NCBI GenBank assembly: GCA_025526915.1
Contig: JAHLKH010000018.1
Span: forward strand, 124,001-188,000
Direction: 5' to 3'
DNA from: Entophlyctis helioformis
Lineage: Eukaryota > Chytridiomycota > Chytridiomycetes > Chytridiales > Chytriomycetaceae
Length of the DNA: 64,000 nucleotides
Shown here piece by piece: positions 1-10,520 of this stretch. The position numbers and the translations under genes were made by a program. Positions within the stretch are counted from its first letter, which is position 1. Each line of letters starts with the position of its first letter. The notes beneath the pieces are model-generated. The model worked only from the letters and a program-made list of their open reading frames with translations, did not search any database and was not told the origin of the DNA.

Positions 1-3000
1 CTGGACTTGGCAGACGTGTACGCGAGCGTCGCCACCAAGCTGCTCAAGTGCGTCCTGCCCTGCCCGCCTTGCTCCTCTTGCGCATCGTGCTACTCTTGCT
101 AACAGATCCCCCGCACAGGAGCAAGGACCACCTGCCCACGGGCTCGATCGTCTTGGACTGGCGCCCCATCAACGCCTGCCTGCACAGGGCCTTCTTCCCA
201 AGCAGCGCAGCGAGATGTTCCCCGCCGGCTACAAGTTCGTCAACACGATCATCAAGCTCGCAGAGGCGGCCAGGCGCCACTTTGCCCCCGACTGCGCCGC
301 TGACATCCTGGCCGAATACCTGCCCCGGCTCAACGTGCACGATCTGTCCACGCTGATCACAAACTTATCGCTCGTCTCTCTCTTCCTGCCTGTCCACGCG
401 CCGCCGTCGCTGCCGTCGCCCTCCGACTGGGACACGCTGCCGGACGAGCCCCAGCAGCGGTTCCACTGGGTCCCAACCCTCTTTTCCGTGTGGCTCATGG
501 TGGCCGACGTGCCCAGCTACGACATGCTGTTCTTTGACCTGTTTGCCCGTCTGGCCGAGTCCCAGGTCGCCCATCCTGACTCCGTCGCCTGGACCGATCT
601 CCAGATTCGCACCGTGTTCACCATTGGCATGAAGAACCTGGAGCTGCCGGTCGGCAGCGGCGCCAGCGGCCTCGCCACCATGCCCATCCGCAGCAACAAT
701 GCCAGCATGGATCTGTCGCTGAGCACCGGCGACAGAAAAATCGAGCTCATGGAGGGTCTGCGCAAGAACTCGATGGAGACGTTTGCTCGGTTCATCGTGT
801 TCACCATCTTCCCGGCACAGTCGGACCCGGGCCAGTTCAGCAGCAACTCGCTCGACCATCTCGAGACACTCATTCGCGCCGTCGAGAGCTTCTACCATCC
901 GTCCAACAGCGGCAAATGGTCCTACCCTCTGGCGCGCTTCATCCAGTGCCTTTCCTTTGAGTTTTACAGACGTTTGCAGCTTGGTAAGCAGCGCCTTTGT
1001 TCGTCCGTCTTTGCACAAGAGTCAACCTCACACTCAGGCCTTGTCCAACGACAGAGCGCAAGCCAGACACTCAAGTCCCGCAGCACTACCGGCTGTCCAG
1101 CGACATCCAGACGCGCTTTGTGACGCTCCTGCGCACGGTTGCTTACCTGGCCATGTTTGGCAAGGATCCGCGTGCCGTGTCGTCTGCCAACGGTGCCCTC
1201 AAGTATCTCGCATGGGTCGATCCGGCTGCCATTGTTCCCGGCTTGCTGTCGCGCATCTACCCGTCGCTCGAGACGCTCACAGAGACACATCGCACCATGT
1301 CGTGCATCGGCCTGCTCTACACGGCCGCCATCCCCATCGTCAGCCGCAAAAACTACCGCGAGGGAGGCCAGCACCTCGCCAGTCTCTTGGAGCTAACGCT
1401 GCCGGGCGTCGACATGAACGACATCAGCAAGTCGTCCTCGACCCTCTTGTTCATCACCAACGCCGTCATGACCGTCCCGCTGATCGATGGCTCTGCTTCT
1501 GCCCCGTCCATGGACGTGGACAGCCCAGACGCAGACGCAGACAACGCCTGCCGCCTGAGCACCGCCGACTTTGACGCTTGGGTCGCCAAGTACATCGACC
1601 GTATCATGGCCATCTTTGAGAACCTGCCGCAAAACTTTGGCAGTGGCTCGTCGCGTCCGACGTCCGAGCAGAACCTGCTTGACATGATCATGTTCACGTC
1701 CGAGGTCGTCTTTGGCCAGCTCTCCAGCCGCCTCGAAGACATGGTCATCCGCAAGCTGGCCGAGACGTGCCGGTCGAGCGTGCTGCCTGGCGCCACCGTG
1801 GCCATGGGCCGGCTCTGTGGGCTGATTGCGTCGGCCAACCCACGCAAGCGGCTCGCCGTGTTTGTGCCCATGTGTGTCTCGCGCATCCGCGAAGAGCTCG
1901 AGCATGGCGCAGCGTCCAAGCCGTCGAGCAAGCTGTCGGCCAACGCGAATCCATTTGGGTTCGCGTCCATGTCCGATGCGACGCTCCATTGGTTCCAGTC
2001 GATCCTGCTCAGCGTCGTGGATCATGCTGGCGAAGACATTCTCGAGTACAAGGACGTCCTTGACGCGCTGCTTGACGAGTGTTTACGGCGTGCGTTGCCC
2101 GTCGCGGGTACAGGTGGACAGGCAAGCTGCTGCGCAACATTGTGCTGAGCCTCACACAGACGTACCCGATCGAGTCGCGCAGCCATCCTCCCAGCCAGTG
2201 GAACAGCCCTGGTAAGTCAACGGTTTGTGCCTTGCGAGGTTCTGGATACACAGCGCGCAACAGACGCACTGGCTGACAGACCGATTGCCACTTTCTTCTC
2301 ACGATCACAGAGTTCCAGGCGACGAGCTACATGCACTGGGGCGAGCCAGCCAACATGGACGACCCCGAGATTCAGTGGCACACACCTACCGCGCGCGGCA
2401 TAGAGTTTGCAGAGCAGCTGCTGACCAAGTACTCGGCTCTCGCCCAGTCCAAGCTGCAAGCGCTCGCCAACGACGCGTCTGCGCCAGGCACCGAGTTTGG
2501 CAGATGGCTGTCGCTCCACAAGAACTGTCTGTACGGCTTGGGCACGCTGCTGCGCACCGAGCGGTCCATGTCGCACAACAACGAGTCGGAGGATCTCCGT
2601 CTCCATGCATACCGCTTCCATCGCCTACCGCTCTCGTCGACCGTCCCGTTTGCCGACCCTTCGTCGCCCAAGTACAAGTACTGGCAGTCGCGCGAGCTCG
2701 AGCTGCTCAACTTTACCCACAGTCTTGTGCAGCTGCTCGCCACTGAGCGTGCTGACGATGTCGAGGCTGCCCAGGCGGCCATCAGCTGCGTCAATGTGGC
2801 CCTGAGCTTCCGCGGCGTGCACCAGCCGACGTTTGAGACCAAGTGGCAACTGTACAAGTACGCCAAATCGACCCACAAACTCTGCACCGAGCACAAGGAG
2901 CTGCCCCGGTACCTCGAGGTCCGTGCCGCGCATCTTGTGCACTTGGGCCGAGTCAAGCAGGCGAGTCTGCAGCGGCCCTACACGCCCCTTGTCCAGACGC

Positions 3001-5679
3001 TTGTCGACGATCTCGCCGAGCTGGCCGTGTGCAAGTACGCAGAGATCCGCAAGACCGCACAGGCGGCGCTCGGCAGCGCGTTGCGGTGCTTCCCTCTTGC
3101 CAAGTACCCCTTCTTCCCGCGGCTGCTTGCCAATCTCGACGCGTCCTCGGGCCGTACGGACCCCGACCGCATGAAGGGATCCCTGTACGTGCTCCGCACA
3201 AGCCATTTCCTCAGCATGTACCTGTACCACTGGAAGTACCAGTCTGCGTTCATCCGCGCGCTTGTGCGTGCCCAGCACGAGGACAAGCCGTCGATCCTTG
3301 AGCTGATCCGCAAGACGCACAATGATTTCCTGTCGCGCGCGACTGGCATCTCGATCACGATGCCGCCCATGCCGCAGTGGATTCTCAACCACTGCGCCAT
3401 CGTCGGTGACGATCTTGCGGCCGCTCTGCCGGCCCACGTGGCCCGCCTTGCAGACAAGACGGCCGAGTCGCAGCAAGAGTATGTGCGGCTCGTGGACTCG
3501 CTGACCGATTTTTCCCAAAGCCATGCGGCGCACTGGCGGTTCACGGCCATGGCGGCCGAGGCGTTGGACTATGTGCTGCGGCCCGAGATGCCCGTGACCG
3601 AGGGCCTGGCGCGGTTTGCGCTCAGCACGGTCGTGAATGAGCATCCGGCCATGCGGCGGACGGGTCTGCCGCTCATGACGCACGTGCTGGTGATTCTCAA
3701 GGAGCGCGCGACGGCCCATGGAACGTCGGCGCTAGCCAGTCTCAAGCAGCGAGTGCCGCGAGCGCAAGTGCCAGACACGGCACTGACGGTCGACCTGGAT
3801 GCCGATCCCTACGCGTCGGGGGCCGTCCGGTGTTTGTCGACAGCCTCGACGCCGGCTGGTTGTGCAGCCCACGCACCTGACCGTGTACACGGGCACGCAC
3901 GACGGGCCGACGGCGTTCCGCGACGCGACGTCTGCGGCGGCGCACGACGTGATCGAGACGGGTGTTGCCGACGCCGCGTTCTGGGACCGGTGGACGCGCT
4001 ACACGTCGCAAGAGACGTCGCAGACGACGGAACGGTTTTCGACCAAGACGGCCAACCTCGTGCGGCGGCTCGCGGGGCTCGTCCCCGACACGGTGGCGGC
4101 GCAGCTGGCGCCTGTTGCCCGGCAGCTCGCGGCCCAGGCAGACGACAAGAGCAAGCAGCGTGCGGCGGCCGAGCTCGTCGCGGGCCACGTGCGTGGCGCC
4201 AAACACTGGGACGGCGCTCGCGTCGGCCGGATGTGGGGCTGGGTGCTGCCGCTCCTCGAGCAGGCGTTTGCGGCGGCGACCACCGAGAGCATCGGCTACT
4301 GGATCGACTGCGTCCAGTGGATCACGGCGTCACGCGACCCCAACCGCTACCTCCCCCTTGCGCGTCTTGTGCTGCGGACGCGTCTCGACCCGGCCTCCCC
4401 TCCTTCTTCTCCGAAACCAAGAAGCTGTTTCTGGCCAAGGCGGTGCTGGCCAAAGGCGGGCCGCGGCTGGCCGATGCGGCTGTACCCCTGCTTGAGCAGT
4501 ATGTCGACGCAGTGCGGAGTCCGTACGACCAGGTGCGCTACGCCCTCGGCGTGCTGATCAACCTTGTCGTGCAGATCCAGTGGCGGCCGCGTGTCGCGGA
4601 TATCCCCACGCTCGTCCAGTCGCATCGCGTGTACTGGCGCACCGCGTCGAATGCATCGGGCGACAGTGCGGCTGCGGCTGATATCCCGATCGCGGCGGTT
4701 GCGGGACCAGTTGATACGCGCTGCGCGGCCTGCTTGCGCGCATGGCGGACTGGCGCGTCGAGCCGCGCGACCCGGCGGTGTCGGCGTCCAACTACGGCAG
4801 TGCGGCCAAGACGGTGCTTGCGTGGTTCACCGACGGGCTCGTGTCGTACCGCGTTGCCGGGCTGTACCCGTACCTGCCGCTCCTCGTCCCCGAGATGATT
4901 GAGATGCAGGATTTTGGGACTCGGACACGCAGAGCCGTGCGGCCGACGTGGCGCGGCTGTACCCCAACCTCCGTCACCATCCGGGTGTCGTGCGCGACGT
5001 ACTTGGCCAGCTGCTGCGGCTGCTGCGGATGACGGAGCCTGCGAGCGAGACGGGCACGCCTGGCACGCCTGGCAGCAGCGGTAGCAGTGGCAGCAGCAGT
5101 GGCAAGCGCTGGCACACCAAGATCCGCGTGCTGCCCGTGATCCAGGTGCTGTTCTTCCGGCACCTGCACCTGCTGCCGCGCGAGGATATCGAGCAGACGG
5201 TCGACACGGTCGCGGGTCTCCTTGCCGACCCGCAGGTCGAGGTGCGGCACCTGGCGTCTGTCACGCTGGCCGGCCTCGTGCGCTGCTCGCACCGCGACGC
5301 CATCGACGGCCTTGTTGCGCGCTTCACCGACATGCTGGCTGCTACGGTCATGTCGCCGCGGCGTCGTGGCGGGCGGTCGACGCCTGTTGCTGGTGGCCCC
5401 GACACGGGACTCGTGGCCGCGCGCCATGCAGGCGTGCTCGGTCTCGCTGCGCTTGTCCAGGCCTTCCCGTACGAGGTGCCGCCGTGGATGCCTGCCGTGC
5501 TCGTGCGGCTCTCGGCGTGCATCTCGGACCCGGCGCCCGTCACGACGACTGTCGCCAAGACGTTTGCCGAGTTCAAGCGCACGCACCAGGACAACTGGGC
5601 CGAGGACTCGGCCGCCTTTACTCCGGACCAGCTGTACGTGCTGTCGGACCTGCTCATCTCGCCCAGCTACTATGCGTGA
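1..5679 (+). CDS. BLM10: Proteasome activator Blm10/PA200 (PSME4), 5' end outside window
   Basis: HEAT-repeat solenoid that caps the 20S proteasome, acting in nucleus and cytosol. Family-like segments are visible throughout (for example FHWVPTLFSVW, YPSLETLTETHRT, FADPSSPKYKYWQSRELEL and FFSETKKLFLAKAVL). The protein ends in Ser-Pro-Ser-Tyr-Tyr-Ala, a C-terminal hydrophobic-Tyr-X motif of the type Blm10 uses to dock into the 20S alpha ring. Exons are about 1-47, 119-983, 1055-2211 and 2311-5679, with GT/AG junctions at 48/118, 984/1054 and 2212/2310. The frame breaks without a plausible intron near 199, 3827, 3862, 4400, 4715 and 4915, each curable by one extra base, often beside a homopolymer. 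Near 2079 there is either another such break or a 35-nt intron. Identification is firm; whether the locus is intact depends on sequence quality. Confidence 0.88.
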
Positions 5680-5840
5680 CCGCTGGATGCTTGTTGGTGT
5701 CACTGTTTCGCTCTGTGAATGAATTGCCGTGTCGTGATGTGTGTGTGTGCATGATACTATTCTTATTAAGTTGTGGTCGTGTCCACCCACTCTCCGCAGT
5801 CCCCTGCACCCCCATCATCGGTCGCGGGTGGCAACGCAGC

Positions 5841-8335
5841 CTAGGGCTGCAGGATCGATAGATCCGGCAGTTTCCACCTACGGGCGTCCGCACCCGCACC
5901 CGCAGTCGTCTCATCGCCCCTCTCGCCCCTGCCGCCGCCTGCACGGCCCACACCGCCCGCACCGCGGATCATGCTCTGCACCGCCCAGCACTTGTCCATG
6001 TCGCCGGCACTCGCGTACATGGATGCCAGCATGCTCAGCACATCTGCAGGAAGCCCATTTCCGCCCATGCTTGCATCCGCGTCCGTGCAGTCACCATCTC
6101 CGCCCCGTCGAGCTGCGCTGCGACAAACGCCTGCTCCGCAATACGGTAATGTGTCTCAGCCGGTGCGCTGGCCGCCACGACCCGCACCGACGGCGGGATC
6201 CATGTCCACCGCTGCGTCGCGGGCGGCCGGTGCACAGACACTGCCGTCCCCGACGTCCCCGTCTTTCCCGCCTGCACCATGCTCACATACACGTCGGCGT
6301 GAAAGTGGATGACCGCTGCCGCTGCCGCTGTGCCTGCTTCGGCACCCAGCTCGGCGACGATCTCTTGCACAAACGCTGTGCCTATGTCAGGCGTGTCTGG
6401 CCCGCCTTCCCACGCGTCCGCATCTGCATCCGCGTCTGCATCCACTCTTGTATCAGTCGCGGTCGTCATCGATGGCACAACGGGAAGCGGGCGGATCCAC
6501 TCAATCGCCGTGCGCCCGTCGTTGGCCTTGTACCGCCACCGCGTCTCGAGGTCGGCACGTAGCCGCCGGCGGTGCATCTTGCCCACCGTTGCAGCAAACA
6601 CGGAAAAGTACTTGACATGGCCGCTGTAGATGAGTCGCAGGAGGCGAAAGTCCATGTCCGCTGGCCGGGCGTCGCGTGATGATAGTGATGGTGATGATGA
6701 TGAGGGTAGTGTGTGGACAGTCTCGAGAGTGCTGGAAGGTGGCACAAGGGCCGGCAGGCTTGACCGCAGGATCTCTTTGCACAGACGGAGCGAGCCGGCC
6801 AGCGCGAGCTTGCTGAGCAGCGGTGCAAGCGTATCCGTGGTGAGGAGTAGCCGAGGTCAACGAGTTCCGCCACCTTGTCGCGTGCCGGCGTGAGCAGCTC
6901 CGATCGGCACAATGCCGTCACGAGGCTGGTGTACGCGCGAGTGATTGCTCGCGAGCACGTCTGTCGGCCTGCTCAGCGTCAACTGCCGGCTGCGTCATGT
7001 CGTGTGGTGCAGCATGCGGGCCCAAGATGCCTGCCGTCCTCGGCAGTCCAGACGCCTGCATGGCCGCCATCGCTTGGTGCACGACACCAGATCCCAAAGC
7101 ACCGCATACGCGTCGTCAAACATCCGCAGCCGCGCAAACGCCTTGACCGCCAGCGCCATCTCGTCACATGTAAACTCTACGCCCTTGGCCCTGGCCTCGC
7201 GGTACACCCGCACCGTCTCTACATAATCGCGTTGCGCCGCCGCGTGCGCTACAAAGGGTCCATACGCAGCTGCCGTCGCCCACCCGCGCTCCTCCATGTC
7301 CCGCAGCACGCGCCACGCACGCTCGCCATCGCCCGTCGCTAGCAGCCGGTCGACCAGCGCCTGGTACGCCGCGACCGCAACCGCATGTCCACGCCGACGT
7401 CGATGCCCTGCCGGATCCCCGCTCACATCGCCCGGCTCGCCCGGCTTGGCATAGCTCTCTGCGACACGCACCCACCGCACCGCAGCGTCGACGGCACCGA
7501 TCTCGACATATGCCCGCACAACCATCGTCACGAGCGGGCCGTCCATCCACATGCCCAGCACGCGCATCCCGCCCAGCACGTCATCGACATCGTCCATGCT
7601 GCCGCGCTCCAGCGCATTCGCGACCATCGCCGTGCATATCGGTGCCAGCTCTGCATCGCTGCCGTCGCTTCCGTCGTCGTCGTTGCTGCTTCTGTGGGTG
7701 TTGTGCATGGTGTTGCCCGGCAGACCACACCGCCAAACCCACCACACGGCCTCGTGGTCGCTCGCCAGTGCACGCGGGTCGGCCACACACGCCTGCAACA
7801 CCAGACGCCATATCCGTGTGCTGCGACTGTTGGAGCTGTTCGTTGGTGCGTTTGGCTGCGGCCCGCCGTGCCCGGGTATCCGTGCGGCCGACTCGAGAGA
7901 CCGCAGCCGCCTGTACCAGCCGAGACTGGCGCGGCCATCGGATCGTGCTGCTGCGTCGAGAATGTGCGCTTCGATGGCCGGAATGCTTGAAGTGGTAGTG
8001 GTGGTGGTGGTGGTAGTGGTGGTAGTTGAAGCAGCGTCTTCAAGACCCGGACTCGGGTGCTGCTCCTGCTCCTGCTGCTGGTGCTCGTCGTCGAGGTGCT
8101 GCTGTTGGTGCTGCAGCGGATGCGAATGCCGCAGCGATGGTTGGACGGCCGGCGCAAGCGGTGCAAGCGGTGCAGGTGGAGCAGCGGCCGCAGCCAGCGA
8201 CGATGCTCGACGGCGGCCAGACGCAAGCGCAGCGTGCAGCGGAGACGCAGCCGGTGCGGCTTGCGCGGTGGTGGTTGCGGTGTGCGAGGTACCCGCCCGC
8301 AGCAGCAGCAGCCGCAGCAGCCGCCGATGCGCCAT
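5841..8335 (-). CDS. PPR-like, probably mitochondrial protein
   Basis: The N terminus MAHRRLLRLLLLRAG is Arg/Leu-rich and lacks acidic residues, as expected for a mitochondrial presequence. A low-complexity stretch follows, then helical hairpins of pentatricopeptide type (AVAAYQALVDRLLATGDGER, AWRVLRDMEERGWATAAAYG, DYVETVRVYREARAKGVEF). PPR proteins usually bind organellar RNA. Exon 1 is 8335-7088; a 127-nt intron (6961-7087, GTGTCG...CAG) joins in phase to 6960-5841. Apparent single-base losses near 6855 and 6065 must be corrected to reach the C-terminal segment LPADVLSMLASMYASAGDMD, itself another PPR-like hairpin. It is tail-to-tail with BLM10, 161 bp apart. PPR assignment rests on hairpin pattern, not on a strict 35-residue consensus; TPR-like is the alternative. 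Confidence 0.62.
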
Positions 8336-8897
8336 TGCCCGTTCGCAAAGAAAAGAGTGCGTAAGGGAAAGAGCAGAAAAGAATGCGAAAATGCGGGCTT
8401 GAAAGGCATTTAAAGACGTTTGGATAGATGCCCATGCAGTCGACCAACTGACACGATCGCACACACAGATCTACCTCTGTGGCATCTGCTCATTGGACAC
8501 TCGCCGCTCTACTTGATTCACTCGTCAGTCAGCCACGATCCAGCCACGCAAGCACACCTCAACAGCATCGCAGCATTGCATCGTGCCATCCAGCTGCATG
8601 CAAGACGTGCTCGTGCCTGGCTGCCAGCCTTGTGTCATCTCGCGTGTCCCGCCTGCCATCCTGTGGCTTCCACTGATGATGGATTGCATCGGTGCATCTC
8701 TCAATCGACCTGACGAGCCACTTTGCAAAGGCTGCATGCTCGCGCTGTCCACAGGTCGCCCATGCTGGCTGGCGACCCGATCCGGTAATGGTATGGCATG
8801 CTGGCTAGGAAATGCCATTTCAATGAAGCGAGAAGGGTGAACGGGTTCATTGCACAACAGACAGGCTTGTGGATGGCTGGAATGCCGTTGGAGAGAA
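8336..8897. other. Intergenic: PPR-gene 5' side and 3' flank of the first ankyrin unit
   Basis: No gene is supported here. Bases 8336-8494 are the presumed promoter/5'UTR side of the PPR-like gene. From 8495 the sequence is the 3' flank of the tandem unit, also found at 10521 and 12547. Confidence 0.6.
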
Positions 8898-10520
8898 CTA
8901 AAATGAGGATCGCTTGATAAGAGAAAAGAGGCGAAGAATGGCGGCCTGGTTGCCGCACTTTGAGATGACTTTAGCAATGGCGTCTCGTCGCGCTCCAGAG
9001 AGACTCTTGACCAGAGCAGCGGTGATCTCGTCGGTCTTGGCCCAGAGGATGGCTTTGGAAGTGAAGCCTTCCGTGCGGTTGGCCAGTAGCCACTGGACGA
9101 CATGAAGATGGCCCCTTTCGGCAGCCAAATCAATCGCATCTGTTGAGCACCCTTCGGTGCGGTTGGCATGGAGCCATTGGACGACGTGAAGACGTCCATA
9201 CCCTGCTGCCAAATCCATCGCTCTTGTTGTGCATCCTTCTGTGCGGTTGGCATGGAGCCACTGGATGACGTGAAGACGACCAGCCTGAGCTGCCCAGTTC
9301 ATCGCATAAGTCGTGCATCCTTCTGCGCGGTTTGTGTGGAACCAGATAACGAGATCCAAGTTGCCCGATGCTGCCGCAAGATCCATGGCTTGTTCTGTGC
9401 AACTAATCTCAGGAAGCGACAGCAGATACTGCACCATCTCGAGTCTGCCACATTCTGCCGCAAGGTTGATGACCGATACGAATATGTTAAGATGTTGGGA
9501 GAATAGCTGTGTTTGTCGAGCTCCTCGATCGTGACGAGCTTCTTGGCGAGGAGATGCTTGAGAAAGTCGACACAGTTGCCACTGACAGCCATGATGCCGA
9601 GATCAACCATTGAAAGCGTCGGTGTTGCATCCAGCCACATCTTCTGCATTGGGATGCATCGGATCTCGTCATCGTCGAAACGCTTGCACAGGCGCTGGTA
9701 CATGCCGATCGACTTGACATGCGCAACGTCCTCGGGTTCGAAGAAGACATCAGGCAGCAGGTTGAGATCGCCCTGCCAGTCTTGCTTGAAGGCATCGACC
9801 CACACCGCTCGCTTGGCGGCAACGTCCATCGTGTCGACATCGAGACGGCCGTGAAGGAGGCGAGTGAGCGGGCCAGCGTGCTTGAGGCACTCGTCGCGGA
9901 CCTCTTGCGGACACAGCAGCCAGTAGTCGGATGCCTGCTGTGCTCGCTGAGCGGCGAGTCTGGCTTGCGGCGACTGCACAACGACGCCGGCTTCCTTGAG
10001 TGCCGCTGGCGGAACGGCTTGAACGAACGCAGCGACAATGGCTGCAGGCGAGTGGCCGGCAACGACGAGGTCCTGCACGATGGCGCGGTCTTGGCTGCGA
10101 GGCTCTCCTGCTCTTGCTCGTGGCCACCGTCCTCGTCGATGCTCAGCGACTGGCTTGTGCGACGGCGCTTTGTGGTGTGTGGGTCTCAGGCGGCATCTGT
10201 CCGAAAGTGTTTGTTGTTGTGGCGGCAACCACGACCCAACTGCACAGATCCAAGTGGTGCGGCTGCTGGTCGCTGTGCTGCTCATGTGCTCGGCACTTGC
10301 CACGATCGCAGTGCCAGTGGCCGTGAGCATGCTGGCTGCTGGTGAATGCCGCATGCACACAGCCAGAGGCACGGTCACATCCAGCATGCCTCGGCTTCAG
10401 CCGCAGTGGCAGCGAGGCAGTCGAGCAGCGTGCAGGCAATCCCAATGCAGCAGGCGGCAGACGCAGCACCATGACCAAGGCTGCATCGCTGATCGTGGCT
10501 GGCACGCAGCAGCAGCATTA
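8495..10520 (-). repeat. Tandem unit 1 (2026 bp) carrying ankyrin gene A
   Basis: The unit begins with GGACACTCGCCGCTCTACTT, seen again exactly 2026 bp later (10521) and once more after another 2026 bp (12547). It holds an ankyrin gene on the minus strand with its 5' and 3' flanks. The 3' flank differs from unit 2 by scattered substitutions, the ankyrin-repeat part is clearly diverged, and the gene's 5' part is nearly identical. Confidence 0.9.
8898..10196 (-). pseudogene. Ankyrin-repeat protein A, frame-broken copy
   Basis: Tandem paralogue of the intact gene at 10936-12222. The C-terminal half has ankyrin-type repeats of the form GHLHVVQWLHANRTEGCTT, five to six units, ending LRLFSLIKRSSF. 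Compared with the intact copy it lacks one base in a GT run near 10175 and one base in a GGC run near 10105, and a third break lies near 9490; all three are single-base losses, so the reading frame from the equivalent ATG (10196) is restored only after the third. It could be a decayed gene or a good gene with sequencing deletions. Ankyrin repeats mediate protein-protein binding; no substrate can be named. Confidence 0.7.
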
